From Bremia lactucae (Eukaryota > Oomycota > Peronosporomycetes > Peronosporales > Peronosporaceae): a stretch of DNA of 25,393 nucleotides. Shown one piece after another: positions 1 to 9,042 of the stretch. The notes beneath the pieces are model-generated. The model saw only the letters and a program-made list of their open reading frames with translations, was not told the origin of the DNA and made no database searches. How positions within the stretch are numbered: position 1 is the first letter of the stretch; each line of letters opens with the position of its first letter. The stretch lies in assembly GCF_004359215.1 (NCBI RefSeq), contig NC_090618.1, positions 1,379,524 to 1,404,916 of the forward strand, given 5' to 3'. The position numbers and the translations under genes are program-made.

Positions 1-743
1 AGTCTTCCACTGATCTAAGTAGCTAAATAGCTATATCAGTGATGGCAATGGCGCTACATGGCGCTATTCGCCATCACTGATAAAGTAACCGCTTGAGCGA
101 TATAGAAGTTTTGTTTTGAAGTGTTCATTAATGTTTTGCGATATTTTGGTCAAGTCTCCGTTGCTTTAAAATACTCTTCCCATACCTTCTTCCCGTCGTG
201 GAGGTGCCATAATTGTCATGAACTTGTGACTTCAAGTTGCTGTCCTTTTTTAGTGCTATACAGTATCAGCCAATCCCCAACGAATTCTGTCTTTTGACAT
301 TTCAACGTTCACTTTTTAAAATGGACCGCCAAAGTCTCAAATCTTTTGTCAATATTTTTCAAAAACCTCTTGAAAAGCAACATCGGTTGCAAATTGGCCC
401 ATGCGATATATTTACCTTTATAGATCATAATATTAAAAAGAGAGCAGCGTAAGCAATGAAAAACAATTCTTAGACAAATTTCGTGAAAATAAAAATGCGC
501 ATGGATTTATAATACGAAATTTCGAAGCCAGAATGTGGAATGCGGGAAAGAAGGTTTGGAAAAGAGTATTTAAATCAACGGAGACTTGACCAAAATATCG
601 CAAACCATTAATGAACACTTCAAAACAAAACTTCTATATCGCTCAAGCGGTTACTTCATCAGTGATGGCGAATAGCGCCATGTAGCGCCATTGTCATCAC
701 TGATGAAGCGGAGCTATTTAGCTACTTAGATCAGTGGAAGACT
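1..743. mobile_element. Fold-back element with ~200-bp terminal inverted repeats
   Basis: The first ~197 bases and bases ~545-743 are inverted copies of each other, about 95% alike by eye, with small indels near the outer ends and at the inner edge. Each arm also carries its own hairpin: ATCAGTGATGGC pairs with GCCATCACTGAT across a short spacer (near 35-80 and 658-705). The ~345-bp centre has no recognisable transposase; the short reading frame at 237-452 matches nothing I know. Long arms like these are typical of Mutator-like (MULE) non-autonomous elements or Foldback elements, but the family is an inference. The left arm starts at the window edge, so the target-site duplication cannot be checked and the element may extend further left. 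Confidence 0.85.
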
Positions 744-985
744 TATAGACTCAAAGAACGACTTAATTCTTCGTAATTGAAGAGACGATTTCTAGAGTTA
801 TACAAGCTCACAGAGTAAGTCAGCCCTGGTTTTAAAGGACAGAATCCCACGGCAACCAGTACCCAAGAGTAAGTTCCTTTGAAAAGGCTCCTAACCCTTC
901 GTGATCATCGCGCAAGGCTTAGAAATGCACGTAACGCTTTAGATCATAGGTGAATTGACCTTTTTGTAGTTTTATTATAACATAT
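744..985. other. Unassigned spacer
   Basis: This stretch lies between the fold-back element and a short LTR fragment. I see no open reading frame, repeat or RNA-like structure that I can support here. Confidence 0.5.
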
Positions 986-1047
986 TGTAACGGGGTGTAT
1001 CGTTTCATGAATTTATCACTTAAAGGTTGTTAATTAATATATTATCA
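986..1047 (+). repeat. LTR 5'-end fragment
   Basis: The sequence opens TGTAACGGGGTGTATCGTTTC, closely resembling the LTR starts at 2822 and 10253. Only the first few dozen bases look LTR-like before the sequence meets the broken end of the Element 1 gag, so this is a truncated LTR at a junction. The inner boundary is approximate. Confidence 0.55.
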
Positions 1048-1892
1048 AAAACGCTTATTGTTCGAAAAGTGGGGCTTCTCGCTTTCGACATAATAGAGGT
1101 TCATAGGTTCTGGACCTCCAAGATCGTGTCGTCTTGGAGGACAATACGATGACGAACTAGCTTGGGCCTGTCTCAAGCTAAAGTCCTCCTGCTCCGCAAC
1201 GGATATTTGCTTCATCAAGCGTATCCAGTTCCAAGCGGAACAGGTGGGTCTTTACGGGACTATCCATAGGACCTGCATGAACACCGTAATCAACTTGTGA
1301 TCAAGAACTGGTTGTTCGTGATACAACTTGCTAAGAGTCGTATATGCTGGGCATAAGCGTGAACAACAAGCTTGTCTTGCTTGAGTTTCAGAAGCTCTGA
1401 TAGAGCTCTGAACTCAGCCCTAGGCGATTCAAACGTCTGTTTGAGCCGGACTTTAAAAGCATCTAGCGACCGAAAGACATATGAATCGCTCAACTTAAGG
1501 CCTAGAGCCCAAGTTTTGGCACGACCTGCCAAATTTGATTGAGCAAATGCGACTTGCATTTGCTCGTCGACGATGTGACGAGCCCTTATGGCATCGCCCA
1601 ACTCGACAAACCATTTTAAGAGGGAGTCTTCTTCGTCTCCCCTATACTTAGAGATGTCAACCTTTTAGGTTTCGGGACGACGCGTTTGCATTATCCCAGG
1701 TACAAGGGTCTGTACCTGTTTTAACTTTAACAGTTTTGCCTGTTGAGAGCCTTGCTGATTAAGCAAGACTACCTTCTCCTTCGCCTCGCCAAGCTCATGT
1801 TGTATGAACTTGGCGATGGCTGAATGGAGGGCATCTCTGTCCAAACCGGACAGCATGGCCAAGATGGCATCATTACCTACGGTCGAACTCAT
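1048..1892 (-). pseudogene. gag: Element 1 gag (Ty3/gypsy), broken
   Basis: The reading frame starts at an ATG at 1892, about 125 bases inside the primer-binding site, and runs leftward. The same frame is interrupted by one TAA at 1663-1665, resumes, and stops again at 1290; further homology to the Element 2 gag continues in another frame to about 1050. The region around 1550-1380 carries the Retrotrans_gag pattern (an AQSNLAGRAKTWALGL-like segment followed by a KQTFESPRAEFRAL-like segment). The N-terminal part (FIQHELGEAKEK, LLNQQGSQ) matches the N-termini of the Element 2 and Element 3 gags. The element ends at about 1048, before its zinc knuckle, so protease, RT and integrase are missing. 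Gag would form the virus-like particle. Identification is firm; function is lost. Confidence 0.85.
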
Positions 1893-2015
1893 TTGTTTGA
1901 CCGCACTTCTTTTTTATGTCACTTAGAAAGAAGTAGCTATCACGAAAAACGTGATGCGTATTTCCATTATCATCTGACATGTCCATGTTAGATAATGGAA
2001 CTGTGGTTCTTGGAC

Positions 2016-2034
2016 GGACTACGAAGTGCTACCA
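2016..2034 (-). promoter_or_regulatory. Element 1 primer-binding site
   Basis: Read on the minus strand, the LTR ends in CCCCGTTACA, followed after two bases by TGGTAGCACTTCGTAGTCC. An identical 19-mer follows the Element 2 LTR at 3367. The leading TGGTAGCA fits the 3' end of an initiator Met tRNA (inference); the rest does not look like a tRNA acceptor or T-arm complement. Confidence 0.7.
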
Positions 2035-2036
2035 GA

Positions 2037-2785
2037 TGTAACGGGGCACTGCCGACTTGTACTGCTTCAGTACAAGTCCACTTCGCGCTGCCTAAGTGCG
2101 AGTGGTGCCTCACGTCACCTCATGTACACTAGTACGTGCAGAAGAAGACTCTTTAAAATACTTGCTTTAAAGAGGGTTAAAAGATAACTGTATTAAATAT
2201 AATTAAGTTCTTCTGGTTTTCTATCTATTTTAAACTAACTTAATTAAATACTAATACTTAACATGTAATAAAGTCTTATCTCTCTCTCTCTTTGCGCGCG
2301 TCCAGTGCTGACTGGACGTGGAGAAAGTAGATATAATGGCCTATATATCTACCAATGGATAAGTATTCCGAAAATTACTATGTAAAGTAATATTCTCCAA
2401 ATTCCTCTACCTTTTAGATACTATATTTACGAACAACCTTTAAGTGTTAGTAGATATAGACCATTATAAGCGTGAGTAGATATAGACCCTTATATCTACT
2501 TTCTCCGCGGTCCAGTCAGTGCTGGATGCGCGCAAAGAGAAAGATAGTAAAGACTTTAGTACATATTCGTATTAGTTTATAATTAATTAGTATTAAGTAG
2601 ATAGAAAGAAGAACTTAAGTTTATTTAATACAGTTTTTATTTAACCCTCTTTAAAGCAAGTGTTTAAAGAGTAGACTTCCTCTTCACGTACTTGTGAACG
2701 TGAAGTGACGTGAGGCACCACTCGCACTGAGGCAGTGCAAAGTGGACTTGTACTGAAGCAGTACAAGTCGTAGTACCCCGTTACA
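2037..2785 (-). repeat. Element 1 LTR, a near-complete palindrome
   Basis: The repeat begins TGTAACGGGG and ends CCCCGTTACA. Its two ends are inverted copies of each other for roughly 300 bases (about 2037-2352 against 2468-2785), leaving only about 115 bp in the middle. Shared blocks in both arms include the GACTTGTACTG hairpin, GAGTGGTGCCTCACGTCAC, CTTTAAAGAGGGTTAA, TTTGCGCGC and GAGAAAGTAGATATA. The minus-strand 3' end sits directly against the primer-binding site and gag, so it behaves as the 5' LTR of Element 1. It could alternatively be two LTR ends joined tail to tail. A short TC run lies at about 2279-2293. Confidence 0.8.
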
Positions 2786-2821
2786 CATATCTTATCTTAC
2801 ATACGCCTAAAATAGACCCTA

Positions 2822-3364
2822 TGTAACGTGGTGTTCGTTACATAAATATTATTTCCTATTAGAGGAATAGTAAAGATATTTCCTATGAGAGGAAATTTTT
2901 AGAGATGGACACAATGATTATTTTTATTAATTTTGACTAATAGTTACAATATCACAAAATTTGGTAATGTTGACGCAATAAGACATTAGTTACATTGATT
3001 TGTTGATTTAAGCTTAAATCAACCTTGTAGGTTTGCAATTAATACAATAAAGTCAGTAGTAGGTAGCAGATCGTTATGTATGAGCTTTATCCGTGTAGAT
3101 TCTCCTTGTAGGTTTGCAATTATAACAATAAAGCCGTAGTAGGTAGCAGATCGTTACATATGAACTTTATAAATTGAAACAGTTTTACTTTTTTCCTATG
3201 GTAAAGCCTTAGAATTAACCTTTGGAAGCAAGGACTTCTCAGCTACCTTAGAAACTTCCTCTGCACGTCGTGAACGTGATGTAGTCGAGGCGCCCCACCT
3301 TCACTGTAATCAGTGTAGATAAAGTAGTACTGCTATCAGTACTAGCAAAGGGTGCCCCGATACA
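2822..3364 (+). repeat. Element 2 5' LTR
   Basis: The LTR starts TGTAACGTGGTGTTCGTTACA and ends GGTGCCCCGATACA, followed by the primer-binding site. Its start recurs at 10253. Its 3' end resembles the minus-strand end at 13535: both have CTTCCTCTSTGCAYGTCGTG-like and AAGGTGC blocks. Inside it is a tandem duplication of about 81 bp (3023-3103 and 3104-~3170), each copy starting CCTTGTAGGTTTGCAATT. A short hairpin (AGTACTG...CAGTACT) lies at 3325-3344. Confidence 0.8.
3023..3170 (+). repeat. 81-bp tandem duplication inside the LTR
   Basis: Two head-to-tail copies share CCTTGTAGGTTTGCAATT, ACAATAAAG, GTAGTAGGTAGCAGATCGTTA and a final GARCTTTAT. The second copy is slightly shorter, lacking the last part of the unit. 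It sits in the middle of the LTR, where promoter elements could be expected. Confidence 0.8.
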
Positions 3365-3366
3365 CT

Positions 3367-3385
3367 TGGTAGCACTTCGTAGTCC
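3367..3385 (+). promoter_or_regulatory. Element 2 primer-binding site
   Basis: TGGTAGCACTTCGTAGTCC begins two bases after the LTR terminus and is identical to the Element 1 site. It primes minus-strand DNA synthesis in LTR retroelements. Pairing with initiator Met tRNA is suggested only by the first eight bases. Confidence 0.7.
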
Positions 3386-3506
3386 GCTCAACGGCCCACG
3401 CACGTTCCGTCCAATATGGACATGTTGATAAGAAAAGGAGCTTTTAAGCCCCACAAGAAGGCTATCACGCATCGCGTGAGGGGTTCACTGATTTGAGTGA
3501 TCTTGA

Positions 3507-4560
3507 ATGGAGAGCGATCGAATAAATGAGTTCGGTCGTAGATGGGCCAGCCGTTTACGCCATGCTATTCAATCTGACACATATGAACAACATGCGGCCG
3601 TAGCCGAGTTCATACAGCTTGAATACGACAGGGCCTCAGAAAGAGTAGCCATGCTTCACCAACAAGGCTCTCAACACACGGAGTTGCTTAGAAAACAGGT
3701 GCTCAACGGGTTATTTGTTGAGACAGCAGCATTCGCATGCTGCTAGAGGACCAACGCTTCCGCGTCCACCTGAAAGCTTAAAAAAAACTTTCAGTTAAGG
3801 CAGTCGAAGGCAACTCCCTTTCAGGATGGTTCGTCGAATAAAACGACGCTCTTGAGCTCGCCGCATCAATAATGATGCGACGAATGTTTAATTTGGAATG
3901 TCCAGCTTAGCCGTACGTGCCAAACCTTGGGCCTAAGCGCTCAAGCTCCACGGGTTGTACGAGGTCGGCTCAGGCAAACATTCGAGCCGCTACGTGCCAA
4001 ATTCAGGGCTCGAACCGAACTCCTGGATTGGAAGCAGGGCAAGCGAGATCTAAACGCTTGTGCCCAACATAATCAATACTTTGTAAGTTGTATCGTTAGT
4101 CATTCAATCAATGAACAAACACATATAATTGTGTTCATTAAAGCTCTTGCAGACGGTCCTGTTAAAATTCACCTGTTCCGGCTTGAACTGGAGTCGCCCG
4201 ACCAGGCGATCTATATAGTGAAACACAGAGGACTTCAGTCTAAAACATGCTTTCGTCCGCTGTAGAGCTTATCGTCTTCCGAGACGACAAGAAAACGGAG
4301 GTCCAGAACCTATGGACCTCTCGTATGTGGAGAGCTAGAAACCTCGCTCTTCAAGTCACAAACGATTGCAAAATGCAATCGTTGTGAAAAGACGGGTTAC
4401 TACGTCTATTGGTGAAGCGCTTCATGTCCTGTGCCAAAAACCTCGGAGCGAAATATTGATCCCCCTCCCGATAGGAAGGCGGAGGCCGCGGATCCGACGC
4501 TGTTTCGAAATCGCAAAGGCGATCGGATCGTCAAAACACGGTCGGGGTCAGTAGGTGCGG
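3507..4560 (+). pseudogene. gag: Element 2 gag, broken
   Basis: The most likely start is the ATG at 3507, which opens a 79-codon frame whose AEFIQLEYDRASERVAMLHQ segment resembles the N-termini of the Element 1 and 3 gags. After several frame changes the core gag domain continues at 3927-4265 (RQTFEPLRAKFRARTELL, then HLFRLELESPDQAI). The nucleocapsid zinc knuckle lies at about 4372-4416: the CxxCxxxG part is present (CNRCEKTG), but the His is Tyr and the codon aligned with the final Cys is a TGA stop. Gag would package element RNA. It leads into protease without a recognisable boundary. At least four disruptions are visible. Confidence 0.85.
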
Positions 4561-5215
4561 AGCGCCCTACTGATCCAGCAACGTCAAAAGAATTCGCAGG
4601 CCTTTTGACGAAAGTTGCTCCTCACACACAAACCTTATGTGTATCTGCCCCAGTTGATGAGGTTAACCTCATCACCTTGAGACACGTAGTGGCAAATAAT
4701 TTGCCACTGAAGTCCCTAGTCGATTGTGGGGCGTCGAACAATTTCATTGACGCAAATCGCTAGAAGATCGCAGGCTCAAGTTCGTTGAGCGCAATATCCC
4801 CCCAACGAGGATGACAGTGCGCCTATTGAGAGAAGCATTTGTAACAGTTAAGAAACGTGTAGTTGGTATCAAATACACATTAATGCGATGATGAGTTCAT
4901 CGTACTTAATTTGGATGACAAATTCGATGTCATCCTTGCATTACCATGGCCCAGAAAGTACGAGCCATGGATAAATTGGCAGCATCAAGCCGTGACGATG
5001 TCTGTTTCTCGTTCATCAGAGGGTCATCGAATGAACGTCTTAGAAGCGTCCACGAGCGTGTGGATGTCGTACGAGTGAGTGCGATGGCCTCTGTTGCCGT
5101 TCGGTCGTTTACACGACTGCACAAGACCTCAATGCGAATCCTGGAGTTAAATCGTGACGGCTGTGCACAAGCACAGGCATCGTCGAAGTTCGACCACTTA
5201 AATTAGTTGAGACGT
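4561..5215 (+). pseudogene. pro: Element 2 aspartic protease (retropepsin-like), broken
   Basis: The active-site segment LVDCGASNNFIDANR lies at about 4717-4761 and keeps the catalytic Asp (the Ser of the usual D-S/T-G is Cys). A stop follows directly at 4762. The C-terminal half continues in the frame beginning at 4888, with LDDKFDVILALPW and WINWQ, a flap and C-terminal pattern typical of oomycete gypsy proteases, ending in a TGA near 5078. The enzyme would mature the Gag-Pol polyprotein. A perfect 20-bp palindrome at 4655-4674 lies just upstream of the active site, inside coding sequence. Confidence 0.8.
4655..4674. repeat. Perfect 20-bp palindrome in protease coding sequence
   Basis: TGATGAGGTTAACCTCATCA is its own reverse complement. 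The same site is extended to 22 bp in Element 3 at 12279-12300, at the matching position in the protease frame, where it encodes DEVNLIT. Confidence 0.9.
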
Positions 5216-5715
5216 ACGAAACAAGGATGCTTGCTTGGAAAGCAACATCCAAGAAAATATTCAACGCCTGTCTATAAGTACCAGTGCGAAACCTAGATCG
5301 ACTAGAGAGTTGATCGTAGAGGATCTCGCTGTGGTTGCATAACCACAGCTAGAGGCAGTCGGGGAGGATACTCCCCAAATAAACTTGAGGGGCATAAATG
5401 CCCAAGAACCGTTTCGGTTCTAGCGTTGGCAATTGAGTCATCTCTGAAGGTGACTTCGGAGGCGCTATCAGATCAGGTTCATAAGCTCCTTCATTTGAGC
5501 CGTGTCTACTAAGACATTTGTAGTAGTTTCCTCTTTGGAACTTAGTTCTAAAGCTACCTGGGAACCTATGATCTCAGGTTTCTGGGGACTTAATCTTGCA
5601 GATTCAATAGTATTTCCTGAGAGCGAACAAGTTCTTAGCAGCTCATCGATGGACGAAAGTGTCCTCGATGAGAAGACTCGGTTGGAATGTTTCACGTCCC
5701 AATCCTGGGAGTATT
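5216..5715 (+). pseudogene. Element 2 protease-RT linker
   Basis: The first half has no clean frame. From 5502 one frame stays open to 5783 and its last third (NPLHKDLIEFKDVSPESV) is the usual lead-in to a gypsy reverse transcriptase. The rest of this frame is acidic and Ser-rich and matches no domain I recognise. It is read as polyprotein linker rather than a separate gene. Confidence 0.5.
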
Positions 5716-6597
5716 TGAAGACAAATCCTTTACATAAGGATTTGATCGAATTCAAGGATGTATCCCCTGAGTCAGTTGCCTAAGGATAAAGGCACCCGAC
5801 ACGGAAACCAGGTTCGGAATACTCTGCCATGGTGCAGTGGCCATTGTCTCGTGAATAAGTATTAGCGATCGACAAATTCTTTGCCGATCGCTTAGCAGCG
5901 GGCCATATGAGGGAGTCAACTTCCCCACATACCTCTTTGACCATCTGTGTGCATAAAGCAACAGGAGGATAGTGGATTGTGCATGCGTTCAATAACGGAA
6001 CGCTGCAACTGTAGCGGCCCAAGCGCCGATACTACGAAAAGACCTAATCATTGCCGATATGTCTAAGAGTACCATCCTTCGTCAATGGTTCTGATGGATG
6101 GATTCTATCAGATCCTTATGCGTGACCAGGATATCCTGTTCACAGCAGTAAGCACCCCAAGCGGAAAGCTATGGGGTGACTCGTCATGCCTCAGGGCTGA
6201 GTAATGACCCTGCGACATTCAATAGATGTGTAACCAATCTGAGATCGATGCTGGAATTCGCACCGAGTTCTTTGATAATGATTTCGTACATAGTAGAGCT
6301 ATGAATGGAAAGTCGAAAATTAAAGTACATCGTACTTACGTCTGAAAGGTTCTTACACTTATGTGAAAACACTAATTGTATGCAAATCTCAAGAAGTGTA
6401 CATTCGCAAGCGAAATACCACGCGTTGGGTGCATTCGGTAAACTCACTGTACGCCCTGATCCGGAAAAGATCAAGGCGATCATTGATTGGCCTATATGAG
6501 TCAATGTTAAGGGACTTCGAAAGTTCTCGGCACAGCGGCGTAATTGCACAAATACTCACGCAATTACGCTGAAATGACAGCACATATTTCTTCTTTG
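5716..6597 (+). pseudogene. pol: Element 2 reverse transcriptase, catalytically dead
   Basis: Motifs are recognisable in order but spread over all three frames: an RT lead-in near 5720, LMDGFYQI at about 6091-6114, FTAVSTPSG at about 6139-6165, a TFNRCVTNLRS-like stretch near 6217-6249, the YxDD region at 6268-6285, DPEKIKAIIDWP near 6460-6492 and LHKYSRNYAEMT near 6541-6577. The first catalytic Asp is Val (GTT at 6088) and the YxDD box reads FFDN, with the second Asp replaced by Asn (AAT at 6277). Many stops are present. The enzyme would have copied element RNA into DNA. Confidence 0.85.
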
Positions 6598-6858
6598 CTG
6601 AAAAGTGGACTGGCTTATCTTTTGGGAGATAAAGCGTTCAATGTATCTACGGACAATGCATCTCTACTCACGGCCGTAAATGGTCCACACCAATCGCAAA
6701 GAATAGCGAGACAATTTTCTTTCTTCGCGGAGTATAACTTCACCGTGGAGTATAAACTAGGACGACTTAATGTCGTCGCCGATGCCCTTTCGCGCCGACC
6801 CGATTTTGAGCTGGCTGCGCAAAGCAACAGTGAGCATAAGGCCGCTGTTGAACAATAA
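6598..6858 (+). pseudogene. Element 2 RNase H, internally deleted
   Basis: The frame open from 6544 to 6858 passes directly from the RT thumb/tether (NYAEMTAHISSLLKSG) to the end of RNase H (YLLGDKAFNVSTDNASLL, then FSFFAEYNFTVEYK and NVVADALSRRPDFE). The N-terminal and central parts of RNase H are missing, including most of the catalytic residues, so a deletion of several hundred bases joins at about 6600-6615. The fused 104-codon frame is open, but this is a chance in-frame join. Confidence 0.8.
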
Positions 6859-7060
6859 GTGTTCCGTCCTTTACATTACTTGACGACGGATATAAATATT
6901 ATCAAGAAGACAAGGCCCTTAAGAATTGATGGATTACCTTAGAAATCGTTCTCAACAACCTTATAAAGATTGTCAAAATTGTATAGATCCTCAACAGATC
7001 GTTACATAACACGCGGGGGGTTACTGTATTACACAGCCATTGCTTGCGACACGCCTCGTG
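6859..7060 (+). other. RNase H-integrase linker, no open frame
   Basis: This interval lies between the RNase H remnant and the integrase zinc-binding region. It should be polyprotein linker, but I see only short frames here. Confidence 0.4.
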
Positions 7061-7821
7061 GCGTCATCCCCACCGATTATGAATTGCATTTACGCATCAT
7101 GTATGAGTGCCACGATGCACCAAAAAAACTTGACAAATGAGCTACTACGCTTTCTTAACAGGATGGTTGTGGGCATCGTGGCCGTTAGAAGACTTGTCGC
7201 TCGGTAAGTCGCGACTTTAACTGGTCGCGCCAGTATGAATTCGTCCGCAAGTACATACGTGCTTGCAAAGTTTGTCAGCCGGTGAAGCCGAGTGCGTGCT
7301 CCGTTACAATCTCTGCCTGTTCCGGTAGATTATTGGCAGTCCGTATCTACGGACTTCGTCTTCGGTTATCCCGACGACGATCGCAAGAATAATGGTATTC
7401 TTGTTTTTGTTGATCGTTTCAGCAAAATGATTTATCTTGCTGTAGTACCGGAGTCGACCACAGCCAAAGGCTGTGCTCGTGTCTTTTTTTGACACGATAT
7501 TTCGACTCCGAGAGTTACACCGTGAACTGGTCTCAGATCGATACCCTTGATACACGGCGGAATTTTGGCAATCTGTGTGCAACTTACTTGGAACACAGTT
7601 GAAAATGTCAGCTTCTGATCATCCTGAAACAGATGGTCAATCGGAGCGTGCAAAGCGCACCCTCGAAGAGATACTTCGCGGACACGTCCACTCTTTTACG
7701 AGTTGAAACAAGCTCTTACCAATGGTAAAATTTTCATCAACAATTCAGTGCATGTTTCTACAAAGCATACGCCGTTTCTCGTGAGGGCTTTCGCCATCCA
7801 CGCCTTCCCACCTTGTTGTGA
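7061..7821 (+). pseudogene. Element 2 integrase, frameshifted
   Basis: The zinc-binding HHCC region spans about 7066-7285: ECHDAP, then GHRGR, then ACKVC, with an insertion of about 45 bp between the two His segments. The core follows, with the first Asp in STDFVFG (GAC at 7352), the second in VSDR (GAT at 7536) and the Glu in DGQSER (GAG at 7644). All three catalytic residues survive. A run of seven T at about 7486-7492 shifts the frame, and a TGA follows VSDRYP. Integrase would insert the cDNA into the genome. Confidence 0.85.
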
Positions 7822-8470
7822 GTGACTTTTATTCAGGGGGAACTCGTTCGAGAACTTTCTAGCTCTTACGCATCAAGCATTGACCCTAAGGTCAATGCGA
7901 AGAACTTCAATGCTGATTTAATCAACTCTAAAGTGGACAAACTCAGAAAGGACACTAATGTTATCGCTGACTTTGATAACTATGATAAAAGACTCAGTAT
8001 CAACAAGAATGATACTAGTAAGATCAATAATGCTCTCACTACAAAGGAGATGACACCTCCGCAGTGCGAACCGATCGCACTGAAAAGAAAACTAAAATCG
8101 AGTCAGCAGGAGAATTCGTGTAGGCTAGAGAAGCAGTGGTCCGTCTCGTATAAGATTGCCTCTCTAAAGCCGTTGACCGAAAGAAACGGTAACCGGATAA
8201 CTATGGAAGAATGAACACTCTTTCATTCAATGTTAGCGACCTTGTACTACTGTCTACGATAAATTTACCGAAGCATATAGTGACGAATGCGGGCATTAAC
8301 TAATTGCTGACCAAGTAAATCGGCCCGTTTCGCGTACTGCACCGCGTACATGATCGAACTGCCTCGTAGGATGAGTACGCTTCCTACGTTTTAAGTTGAA
8401 CGTCTCCGCCCTTGATATCTGTACGAGTCTTCTATCGATTCCGAATCACCCCGGAACGGTCTAAGGCATC
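7822..8470 (+). pseudogene. Element 2 post-integrase region
   Basis: A 130-codon frame (7822-8214) is Lys/Asn/Asp-rich and shows no catalytic motif. Directly after it comes SDLVLLSTINLPKHIVTNAG and IGPFRVLHRV (about 8233-8350), the conserved C-terminal integrase segment found downstream of gypsy cores (GPY/F-like). Element 3 has the matching segment on the minus strand. The start at 7822 is only a reading-frame start, not a translation start. Confidence 0.7.
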
Positions 8471-8775
8471 TGCAAAAACTTGATGGCCCCGAGCAAAAGA
8501 ATGATAGTCTCGGGGCAGAGTCTGGTTTTCATGAATCAGACGATCCACTACATCCTTCAAGGAAAAAATCTTTTAACGAGCTGTCACCAATTCGTTTTGA
8601 AGGGATGGATGTGTCCCTTCGTTCGCCCATTGATCAGTCGCAACTTGCGCACAATTTCTCAGCTGGTCACCAGAAACATCAACCGTTATCGCAAAACTCG
8701 CGGCGACGGGTTCGCTCGTGATCAATGACCTCCCTCAGATAGTGAAGTATTCGGGTTTGTCAAGCGAATCGAACC
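8471..8775 (+). other. Degenerate linker before the chromodomain
   Basis: This part lies between the GPY/F-like segment and the chromodomain of Element 2. One 82-codon frame is open (8480-8728) but matches nothing I recognise. Confidence 0.4.
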
Positions 8776-9003
8776 CGATTTTTCATTCCACCAACACCCA
8801 TTGACGGATTCGAGTGAACGCTTCTCGAACCACCGTGCGATAAGGAGGGGGGTCGAACGAGTTATCTCGTTTGTTGGCGAGGGTATCCACTCTCGCATGA
8901 TAGTTGAAAGCCTCGTTTCCAGCTGATGTTGGACGTTCCGGATATCATTTGACACAACGACGAGACCCATTCATCTCGACAGAGGGTCAATCAGAGAACG
9001 AGC
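8776..9003 (+). pseudogene. Element 2 chromodomain, broken
   Basis: In the frame starting at 8857 the sequence reads TSYLVCWRGYPLSHDS, then a TGA at the position of the conserved Trp, then KPRFQLMLDVPDII, a second stop and a final THSSR segment. WRGYP...DSW.P is the signature of the chromodomain at the end of chromovirus integrases, which binds modified histones and steers integration. Upstream, an SNHRA segment in another frame is the chromodomain N-terminus. Confidence 0.75.
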
Positions 9004-9042
9004 GCATCCAGCGTTCGTACGAGGATTAGAGGTTCTCAATAC

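Noticed and set aside
237..452. A 71-codon frame in the fold-back element
   Set aside because: No family likeness and no clear start context; likely chance in AT-rich DNA.
2279..2293. TC microsatellite
   Set aside because: Too short to be of note; part of the LTR arm.
5468..6022. Minus-strand frames of 69-95 codons
   Set aside because: They lie opposite the Element 2 linker and RT, which carry recognisable motifs.
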